Assembly (NCBI GenBank): GCA_026999335.1
Contig: JALTPW010000392.1
Location: 1-11,478 of the forward strand
Length of the DNA stretch: 11,478 nt
Source: Chromatiales bacterium
GTDB lineage: Bacteria; Pseudomonadota; Gammaproteobacteria; SZUA-152
Reading direction: 5' to 3'
Shown here: one piece after another, positions 6,540 through 11,478 of the stretch
How the letters are laid out: every line of letters starts with the position of its first letter
How positions within the stretch are numbered: the stretch's first letter is position 1
Translations under genes and position numbers: made by a program
Notes under the pieces: generated by a model
Databases searched by the model: none
Told to the model about the DNA's origin: nothing
Seen by the model: the letters and a program-made list of their open reading frames with translations, nothing else

Positions 6540-7397
6540 GTGAGCACTCTCGACGCCAACTGGTTCACTGAAATCCACGCGGATGCCGGATCGGCCTTTT
6601 CCCTGCGTATCCGCAAGAAATTGGTGGACGAGCAGACGCCCTATCAGCGTATCGAGGTGTTTGAGACCACCGACTTCGGTAATTTTATGGTCATCGATGG
6701 CTGCACCATGGTGTCGGCGCGGGAGAACTTCATTTATCACGAAATGATGACTCATCCGGTGCTGTACACTCACGCTGCGCCGAAAAATGTCGTTATCGTC
6801 GGTGGTGGTGACTGCGGTACCTTGCGCGAGGTGCTGCGCCATCCCGAGGTGGAGTCGGTTGTGCAGGTGGAGATCGACGAACGTGTGACGCGTCTCGCCG
6901 AGCAGTATTTCCCCGAGCTGTGTGAACTCAATGATGACTCGCGTGCCACATTGATCTTCGGTGACGGCATCCAGTGGATGAAAGACGCAGCAAGGGAAAG
7001 CCTCGATGTGGTCATCATCGACAGTACCGACCCCATCGGCCCCGCCGAGGGCCTGTTTTCACAGCCCTTCTACGAAGACTGTCTGCGTGCCTTGCGTCCC
7101 GGCGGCATGATTGTGCAGCAGAGCGAATCGCCGTTATTGCATCCGCACATTCTACGCGCCATGCATAGCGCCATGCGCAGCGCCGGCTATGCGGATGTGA
7201 AGACGCTGCAATTTCCGCAGATGATCTATCCTTCCGGCTGGTGGTCCGCCACTATTGCGCGCAAGGGGGAGAAAATAGCAGGCCTGCGTGAGGCCGGCGT
7301 GGTTGCAAAGCCCTTCGAGACGAGATATTACACTGCCGACATTCATCGCGCAGCCTTTGTGCTGCCAGCCTTTTTACAGCAGGCGCTGGCTCAATAG
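6540..7397 (+). CDS. speE: Spermidine synthase SpeE
   Basis: SpeE transfers an aminopropyl group from decarboxylated S-adenosylmethionine to putrescine, giving spermidine and methylthioadenosine. The 285-residue length is normal for a bacterial enzyme. Visible motifs are the N-terminal WFTEIH, YQRIEVFETTDFGNFMVIDG (about 35-54), NFIYHEMMTHP (63-73), the nucleotide-binding VIVGGGDCGTLREVLRHP (85-102), VEIDERV (110-116), FGDGIQWM (140-147) and DSTDPIGPAEGLFS (161-174), which holds the catalytic aspartate. The usual GGGDG is GGGDC here, a small variation. The GTG start is supported by GAGGA (6528-6532) 7 nt upstream. The divergent speA gene supplies the upstream branch of the same pathway. speD (S-adenosylmethionine decarboxylase) is not in the window. 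Confidence 0.96.
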   Translation: MSTLDANWFTEIHADAGSAFSLRIRKKLVDEQTPYQRIEVFETTDFGNFMVIDGCTMVSARENFIYHEMMTHPVLYTHAAPKNVVIVGGGDCGTLREVLRHPEVESVVQVEIDERVTRLAEQYFPELCELNDDSRATLIFGDGIQWMKDAARESLDVVIIDSTDPIGPAEGLFSQPFYEDCLRALRPGGMIVQQSESPLLHPHILRAMHSAMRSAGYADVKTLQFPQMIYPSGWWSATIARKGEKIAGLREAGVVAKPFETRYYTADIHRAAFVLPAFLQQALAQ

Positions 7398-7505
7398 CCT
7401 GTACATGCCGTGACCACTCATAGGGTCGCCGGGTTGATAATGATTGGGCATAAGGTCTCCGCTTCCCCATGCCCTTTCCGCGATTTATCTTTATTCGTCA
7501 AGCGG

Positions 7506-8034
7506 TTAATCGACGGAATAGGCAAATCCATAATAGTCTTTTTCATCGAAACCCAAATGGTGACAAAAACCTAGGGGTATATTTTGGCTTTTTCGCAATG
7601 TGAGTTTGCTGTCCCGAACAATGATGGTTTGGCCTTGATTTGAGCACATGTGTTTGAAATTGACACCAGTATCCTCTTTTATAGTCCTTTTTATCCGCCA
7701 GAGGGCCAGCCACATAGTCCTTTTTATCCGCCAGAGGGCCAGCCACAACAAATACTTGGCCAACGCCTTGGTAGTGATATTGAGCTATTGGTGCTTTGCT
7801 GGCACGCACAAAACCATAGGGGAATGGGATGTCGAGTAACGCACTCGTTGGCGTATTTTTTTGCGCATTGTTCATCCCGATTGCGCAACGGCCTTGTTGA
7901 TTATAGATTTCCAGATTTAATTCATTGGTTTTTGCTAGGGTAAGAAAGTCAGTATTTTCCACATGATTGGCAGCCTGGCAGGTCGCAATGGAGCAATAAA
8001 ATAAAACAATGGTGAGGAGTAATATTCCTTTAAC
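7506..8034 (-). pseudogene. Decayed gene for a small exported protein, candidate immunity protein of the upstream effector remnant
   Basis: Read on the minus strand, the open frame from 8046 holds a good signal peptide (KGILLLTIVLFYCSIATCQA, from about 8031 to 7972) but no ATG, GTG or TTG before it. The codon before Lys is GTT (8034-8032), one base from GTG. The frame continues through LNLEIYNQQGRCAIGMNN and HYQGVGQVFVVAGPLADKKDY. It carries an in-frame duplication of 11 residues (7681-7746), then becomes implausible. A different frame from about 7682 gives a convincing end (EDTGVNFKHMCSNQGQ ... LGFDEKDYYGFAYSVD) and stops at TAA 7508-7506. A lost start, a duplication and a frameshift together indicate a pseudogene. 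It begins 28 nt after the effector remnant ends, where immunity genes for Tae-type amidases usually lie. It does not look like known Tai4, so the immunity role is only positional inference. Confidence 0.6.
7681..7746 (-). repeat. 33-bp tandem duplication, two exact units
   Basis: Units 7681-7713 and 7714-7746 are identical. In the frame of the exported-protein remnant they encode VAGPLADKKDY twice. The exactness shows that the duplication is recent compared with the other damage in this gene. The frameshift of the gene lies at its 3' edge (coding sense), so duplication and frameshift may come from one event. Confidence 0.95.
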
Positions 8035-8062
8035 CCTGTTTGTTGCTCAGGGATTGTGTCCA

Positions 8063-8660
8063 TTATCTTAACGCCCAAAACCAAACCTGTTTGCTACGTT
8101 TTCTATAACCCGCAGTGTTAGAGGCCCCTTTCATTTTCATCAACCGGCCATCCCACAAATCAATATGGTCAATACTTCCCCAACCGTTGATGATAAATAT
8201 CATTCCCTTTATTGTTCTTGAATGAGCTGATATTTTTATCGATAGTTCCGTCTAAGGTCAGCTTTTAAACACCCGCTCCAAGAAGGGCTGGGTTGCGATA
8301 AAAGACATTCACCAATTCTTGTGCTGAACGGATATGTCCAGGTTTATTTTCCATTAACTTGGTCAAAACCACCGTCTTTAGACGGTGACTTTGATGTTCA
8401 TGTTTTGACGCATGCGCGCTGATGACGGTGCGAGGTTGATGACGTTAGCCATCAGCACCGAATGCGCTAACCCACCTACTTTAGTCGGTGGTAGTTTAGG
8501 ATCTTTGAATTGTGTTGAATAACCTGAACGGTGTTTGAGTTGGCAATGCAATATTCGAATGCTGTTGACAGGTGCTTGACCGATGTGGTTTGTGGAACTC
8601 ATTACATCCTACATGAATTTCTGGGAGTGCTGGTAGGCGTGGATTTAAAAACGGGTCTAC
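8063..8660 (-). pseudogene. Remnant of a Tae4-like type VI secretion amidase effector, interrupted by repeat copy 2
   Basis: Tae4 effectors are NlpC/P60-type peptidoglycan amidases delivered into rival cells. On the minus strand the 3' part reads KGMIFIINGWG, then DHIDLWDG with the catalytic-type His (about 8169-8146), and ends KQVWFWALR (stop at 8065-8063), as in Tae4 relatives. Upstream, in a second frame, is GHIRSAQELVNVFYRNPALLG, matching the HxRGAxELAxxL block of the family, followed by an in-frame TAA (8267-8265) and a frameshift near 8201-8210. Repeat copy 2 (8359-8499) lies in the linker. Beyond it, in the same frame, TCQQHSNIAL (from about 8573) has the spacing of the catalytic TCAIRMSIAL block but a scrambled centre. 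The 5' end is unclear; the frame is open only from 8660 and has no good start. The C-terminal part is the firm evidence; the N-terminal part is tentative. Confidence 0.65.
8359..8499 (+). mobile_element. Hairpin-rich repeat, copy 2, inserted in the effector remnant
   Basis: This 141-bp copy matches copy 1 except for about three substitutions and a 6-bp insertion near 8399-8404. H1 (8370-8387) and H3 (8472-8491) are identical to copy 1. H2 (GATGAC-GTTA-GCCATC, 8438-8453) has one mismatch and a changed loop. It directly follows TTAAC (8354-8358), as copy 1 does. Deleting 8359-8499 joins the two flanking parts of the Tae4-like remnant in one frame (minus strand: ...TIQRS-LMENKPGHIRSAQ...), which is the evidence for insertion. 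There is no target duplication and no coding capacity. This would fit a non-autonomous IS200/IS605-type element, but no transposase is present to test it. Confidence 0.75.
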
Positions 8661-8667
8661 TTATTCG

Positions 8668-8815
8668 CCACCGGGGCGTGGTGTGCGCAGGGGCATTGGA
8701 TGCCCCGTGTGCACGGCCACACACTACACCTACTTGTAGCGTGCGCTGTGCGCACGATGCTTTCCGTTTTGATCTCTGAGAGGTCGACTCCCCTATGTTA
8801 TTTGATGGAGGGGTG
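8668..8815. other. Cluster of short hairpins of unknown role
   Basis: Between the effector remnant and repeat copy 3 lie GGGGCAT-TGG-ATGCCCC (8690-8706), CTAC-TT-GTAG (8730-8739), CGTGCGC-TGT-GCGCACG (8740-8756) and a longer-range CCCCT (8790-8794) with AGGGG (8809-8813). The two 7-bp stems are perfect with 3-nt loops. Open frames exist on both strands, but none resembles a protein. No T tract follows the stems, so they are not simple terminators. It might be the remains of another small mobile element, or the replaced 5' half of copy 3. Confidence 0.45.
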
Positions 8816-8830
8816 TGTGGGTCGTTTATT

Positions 8831-8952
8831 TGTTTTGACTCATGCGCGTTTATGATGGTGTGAGGTTGATGACTGTAGTTATTAGCACCGAAGTTATTAG
8901 CACCGAAGTTATTAGCACTCGAATGTTCCAACCCACCGGTTTTAGCCGGTGG
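8831..8952 (+). repeat. Hairpin-rich repeat, copy 3, 5'-truncated and rearranged
   Basis: It aligns to copies 1 and 2 from TGTTTTGAC to the right end. The left hairpin H1 is absent. H2 is kept as GATGAC-TGTA-GTTATT (8868-8883), with two G-T pairs in place of G-C in plus-strand sense. Its 3' arm, together with the GCACC that closes the lower stem, is present three times as a 15-16-bp tandem (8878-8892, 8893-8907, 8908-8923). H3 is a strong stem, CCACCGG-TTTTA-GCCGGTGG (8933-8952). The homologous tail (CATTCAG, 8954-8960) runs into the stop codon and last codons of the DUF4124 gene, so this copy, like copy 1, abuts the end of a gene. Confidence 0.78.
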
Positions 8953-9411
8953 TCATTCAGTACACCACTTGTCCACTTCTTTCTGTGCCGTCTCCAGGCG
9001 CTGCTGAATATCGCTGTCGCTGAGATAGCTGCGTTCGCCCTGGTCATCTATTTCGTAGATGCGGCCGCCGATCCGATAGCCGGCTAATCTGCGCTTTGAG
9101 TATGAGCAGTTGGCTTCGCGGGCCTTGCGTTCCTTTTCGGCGGTGGCCTTTTTCTCAGCCTTTTGCTGGCGTTCCTTGCGCAGGGTTTCGAGCAGTTTAG
9201 TGGTCTCTTGCAGGGAACTTTCCGCTGGGGGGGCATTGTGGCTCGATGGTGGAGCCTTGTGGATATCGACTTCTTTGGCCTGTGTGCTGGGCGGTCTTTC
9301 ACCGTAATGAATATTGCCTTCGCTGTCGGTCCATTTGTAAACCTTTCCGGCAAAGGCACCAGTGGTGGCGCAGAGCAGGCAGAGAGTGATGACGACGGTA
9401 AGTTTTTTCAT
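8953..9411 (-). CDS. Exported DUF4124 domain protein
   Basis: A 152-residue protein with a Sec signal peptide (MKKLTVVITLCLLCATTGAFA, cleavage before GKVYKW). The DUF4124 block VYKWTDSEGNIHYGERPP follows directly (about 23-40). DUF4124 proteins are small periplasmic or envelope-linked proteins of unknown function (family knowledge). Residues about 70-105 are Lys/Glu/Arg/Ala-rich and likely a single long helix or coiled coil. The C-terminal part holds two cysteines (ANCSYSK and KWCTE) that could form a disulfide. The ATG at 9411 is chosen because GAGG lies 5 nt upstream and the signal peptide starts there. The frame is open to 9594, but that part crosses the amtB terminator and the amtB 3' end. 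Its stop touches repeat copy 3. Confidence 0.86.
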   Translation of the reverse strand: MKKLTVVITLCLLCATTGAFAGKVYKWTDSEGNIHYGERPPSTQAKEVDIHKAPPSSHNAPPAESSLQETTKLLETLRKERQQKAEKKATAEKERKAREANCSYSKRRLAGYRIGGRIYEIDDQGERSYLSDSDIQQRLETAQKEVDKWCTE

Positions 9412-9459
9412 GCGAGCCTCGGGAGTGGGGTTAATAAAAGCATAGCCTGCCGGATGGGC

Positions 9460-9489
9460 AAAAAAAAGCGGGCGCCCGAGGCGCCCGCT
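9460..9489 (-). terminator. Rho-independent terminator of glnK-amtB
   Basis: On the minus strand a perfect 10-bp GC-rich stem (AGCGGGCGCC, loop TCG, GGCGCCCGCT; 9489-9467) runs straight into a T tract (9467-9460). It starts 66 nt after the amtB stop and lies before the DUF4124 ribosome binding site, so it should separate the two units. Confidence 0.92.
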
Positions 9490-9554
9490 GAATGGTGCAA
9501 CACAGTTCGCAGTTTTTACTGCCCGCCGGCAGTGAGTTCTGCATTGTGGTGTGT

Positions 9555-10838
9555 CTATTTGTTGGTGAACTCCGGATAGGCTTCCATTCCGCACTCGGAG
9601 AGGTCGACACCGTCATATTCTTCCTCTTCACTGACGCGCACACCCATGAGGGCCTTGATGGCGAGCCAGGTCACGAGGCTGACGCCGAAGACCCAGACGA
9701 AGATGGTCACGGCCCCAACGATCTGACCGAGGAAACTGGCGTCGCCATTGGTCAGCGGTACGGCCAGCAGGCCCCACAGACCGGCCACACCGTGTACTGA
9801 GATGGCGCCGACCGGGTCGTCGATTTTCAGCTTGTCCATACCGACGATGGAAAATACCACCAGGGTGCCGCCGACGGCACCGATAATGGTGGCCATTAGT
9901 GGCGTGGGGGTGTCAGGGCCGGCCGTGATGGCGACCAGGCCGGCCAGGGCGCCATTGAGGGCCATGGTCAGATCGGCCTTACCGAACATCAGGCGCGCTA
10001 CGATGAGAGCGGCAATAACGCCACCGGCAGCGGCGGCGTTGGTATTGAGGAACACCATCGCCACGGTATTGGCGCTGGCCATGTCACCCAGTTTGAGCAC
10101 GGAACCGCCGTTGAAACCGAACCAGCCCATCCACAGGATGAAGGTGCCGAGGGTGGCCAGTGGCAGGTTGGCGCCCGGAATGGGATGAACGGAACCGTCG
10201 GCGCCGTATTTGCCCTTGCGGGCACCGAGCACCAGTACACCGGCCAGGGCCGCAGCGGCGCCGGCCATGTGTACGATGCCGGAGCCGGCAAAGTCGAGGA
10301 AGCCGAAGTCATCGCCGAGGCTGAACAGGCCGAACACGGAGCCACCGCCCCAGGTCCAGTAGCCTTCCATCGGGTAGATGAAACCGGTCATCACGACAGC
10401 GAACAGCATGAAAGACCACAGTTTCATGCGTTCCGCCACGGCACCGGAGACGATGGACATGGCGGTGGCCACAAACACCACCTGGAAGAAAAAGTCAGCG
10501 GCGTTGGAATAGACCGAACTACCGGCAAAACCGGCCTCGGCAGATTCCTTCAGCACGGTCGCGGTCAATGCATCGGCATTGGCGGCGCCATCCAGTGCAA
10601 TGCCTTCGAGGAAGATGCCGCCGTCGTACATGATGTCGTAGCCGACAATCATGTACATGGTGCAGGCGATGGCGAACAGCGCCACATTCTTGGTAAGAAT
10701 TTCGGTGGTGTTTTTAGAGCGAACCAGGCCCGCTTCCAACATGGCAAAACCGGCCGCCATCCACATTACCAGGGCTCCCATCACCAGAAAGTAAAAGGTG
10801 TCCATGGCGTACTGCAATTGAAAAATCTGATTTTCCAT
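9555..10838 (-). CDS. amtB: Ammonium transporter AmtB
   Basis: An inner-membrane ammonium channel of the Amt/Rh family, 427 residues and trimeric in characterised members, gated by GlnK. Eleven or so hydrophobic segments are visible. Signature blocks are MAAGFAMLEAGLVRSKN (about 27-43), the conserved Asp and first pore His in DFAGSGIVHMAGA (about 182-194; His190), and the second pore His in ISVHGVAGLWG near the C-terminus. A 40-residue acidic loop before residue 115 and the lack of a cleavable signal peptide differ from E. coli AmtB but are common in other proteobacterial Amt proteins. ATG 10838 (MENQIF) is chosen over the TTG at 10853, with GGGGA 8-9 nt upstream. It follows glnK by 21 nt and ends before a strong terminator. 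Expression should follow nitrogen limitation through the promoter upstream of glnK. Confidence 0.95.
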   Translation of the reverse strand: MENQIFQLQYAMDTFYFLVMGALVMWMAAGFAMLEAGLVRSKNTTEILTKNVALFAIACTMYMIVGYDIMYDGGIFLEGIALDGAANADALTATVLKESAEAGFAGSSVYSNAADFFFQVVFVATAMSIVSGAVAERMKLWSFMLFAVVMTGFIYPMEGYWTWGGGSVFGLFSLGDDFGFLDFAGSGIVHMAGAAAALAGVLVLGARKGKYGADGSVHPIPGANLPLATLGTFILWMGWFGFNGGSVLKLGDMASANTVAMVFLNTNAAAAGGVIAALIVARLMFGKADLTMALNGALAGLVAITAGPDTPTPLMATIIGAVGGTLVVFSIVGMDKLKIDDPVGAISVHGVAGLWGLLAVPLTNGDASFLGQIVGAVTIFVWVFGVSLVTWLAIKALMGVRVSEEEEYDGVDLSECGMEAYPEFTNK

Positions 10839-10859
10839 TGTGACTATCCCCAAGAGTAA

Positions 10860-11198
10860 TTACAGTGCTTCGGAGCCCGTCTCGCCGGTGCGAATACGAA
10901 CCACCTGTTCCAGCGCGGAGACAAAAATCTTTCCGTCACCGATCTTGCCGGTGTTGGCGGCCTTGCTGATGGACTCGATCACCTGGTCGGTGATGTCGTC
11001 ATCGATGGCCAGCTCGATTTTGACCTTGGGTAGGAAATCCACCACGTATTCTGCGCCGCGATAGAGTTCGGTGTGACCTTTTTGGCGACCGAAGCCCTTG
11101 ACCTCGGTAACCGTGATGCCCTGCACGCCGATTTCCGACAGCGCTTCACGCACGTCGTCCAGCTTGAAGGGCTTGATGATTGCTACAACCATTTTCAT
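10860..11198 (-). CDS. glnK: Nitrogen regulatory PII protein GlnK
   Basis: The 112 residues match the PII family: MKMVVAIIKPFKLDDVREAL, GITVTEVKGFGRQKGHTELYRGAEY with the T-loop uridylylation tyrosine at Y51, DFLPKVKIELAI, and the C-terminal signature TGKIGDGKIFVSALEQVVRIRTGE. PII proteins bind ATP/ADP and 2-oxoglutarate. GlnK plugs AmtB when ammonium is plentiful and is uridylylated under nitrogen limitation. The ATG at 11198 has GGGAGAG a few bases upstream; the open frame further up to 11297 is leader. Linkage to amtB makes GlnK more likely than GlnB, although sequence alone does not separate the two. Confidence 0.95.
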   Translation of the reverse strand: MKMVVAIIKPFKLDDVREALSEIGVQGITVTEVKGFGRQKGHTELYRGAEYVVDFLPKVKIELAIDDDITDQVIESISKAANTGKIGDGKIFVSALEQVVRIRTGETGSEAL

Positions 11199-11314
11199 GG
11201 TTTCTCTCCCTAACGGTTTAAAAGGGCCCACTGCGCGTTGCTGTGGGCGTAGACTGTCGTCTGAGGTTTGTTGTTTGCTGTTTTGTGTTTGAAGCACGTT
11301 GCTCGGCCCTGATT

Positions 11315-11330
11315 TGCACGCCTTATGCCA
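11315..11330 (-). promoter_or_regulatory. Sigma54 (-24/-12) promoter of glnK-amtB
   Basis: The minus strand reads TGGCATAAGGCGTGCA (11330-11315), against the consensus TGGCAC-N5-TTGCA. The invariant GG and GC are exactly spaced. Start of transcription is expected near 11304, giving a leader of about 105 nt. The site fits the known RpoN control of glnK-amtB. Confidence 0.82.
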
Positions 11331-11423
11331 AGTTTTCTGAACTGTGGAATATCAACAATTTATGAATAGTTTTAAGGGACGGAGAGCGAAAAACGCACAA
11401 TAATGGCTCTGGCCTGATGGAAT

Positions 11424-11440
11424 TGCACCATGTTGGTGCT
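11424..11440. promoter_or_regulatory. NtrC binding site upstream of glnK
   Basis: TGCACCATGTTGGTGCT matches the dyad consensus TGCACYANNNTRGTGCA in all fixed positions except the last base. It is centred about 128 bp upstream of the predicted start, a usual distance for an NtrC enhancer. The AT-rich DNA between (about 11335-11380) could help looping. A second site is not clear inside the window. Confidence 0.8.
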
Positions 11441-11478
11441 CTGCGTTTGGCCCGGTAATGGACGAATGCCAATGAGGA

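Noticed and set aside
8531..8779. Plus-strand open frame of 82 codons
   Set aside because: It overlaps the effector remnant on the opposite strand and the hairpin cluster. It has no ribosome binding site, and its end is only the translation of the palindromes.
8602..8931. Minus-strand open frame of 109 codons with NNFGANNFGANN repeats
   Set aside because: The apparent protein repeats are just the 15-bp triplication of repeat copy 3; the rest crosses non-coding hairpins.
3471..8952. CRISPR array or integron attC sites
   Set aside because: The repeats are few, far apart, unequal in length and have no regular spacers. They lack the paired core sites (GTTRRRY and its complement) of attC, and no integrase or cas gene is present.
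10185..10859. Plus-strand open frame of 224 codons rich in His and Gly inside amtB
   Set aside because: It is the antisense shadow of amtB, where hydrophobic codons read backwards as His/Gln/Gly-rich sequence; there is no family match.

Overview
The window looks like chromosomal DNA of a free-living gammaproteobacterium. TmcA of the C-terminal GNAT type, an MsrA of the E. coli type with a GCFWGVER active site, a bacterial SpeA/SpeE pair and a sigma54/NtrC-type glnK-amtB promoter all fit this. No gene here fixes the genus. Most of the window is compact, GC-rich and intact. The stretch from about 7.4 to 8.95 kb is different: richer in AT, full of hairpins and made of broken genes.

Layout. (1) Positions 1-2908 (+): a tightly packed run of the 3' half of tmcA, msrA, a DUF924 gene, a short TraR/DksA-type zinc-finger gene and a small unrecognised gene, with gaps of 9-31 nt, probably one transcription unit. 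(2) 2969-4209: two exported proteins of unknown role, one (+) and one DUF2914 protein (-), facing each other across a hairpin-rich repeat (copy 1). (3) 4374-7397: speA (-) and speE (+) diverge from a 252-nt intergenic region. Arginine decarboxylase makes agmatine, from which putrescine is made, and spermidine synthase uses putrescine. (4) 7506-8660 (-): a decayed two-gene module. The upstream gene is a remnant of a Tae4-like type VI secretion amidase effector. The downstream gene is a remnant of a small exported protein in the position of an immunity gene. (5) 8668-8952: a cluster of hairpins and a third, rearranged repeat copy. (6) 8953-11198 (-): a DUF4124 gene, then the amtB and glnK genes. 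glnK-amtB is preceded by a well-formed -24/-12 promoter and a near-perfect NtrC site.

The main unusual feature is a family of 135-141-bp repeats (3471-3605, 8359-8499, diverged copy 8831-8952). All lie in the same orientation and carry several hairpins; most loops are TTTA. The two best copies both follow TTAAC directly. Copy 2 lies inside the effector remnant, and removing it in silico (141 bp) rejoins two parts of that gene in one frame. This fits a small non-autonomous element moved by an IS200/IS605-type (single-strand, hairpin-recognising) transposase. No transposase or TnpB gene is present in the window, so the family assignment is inference.
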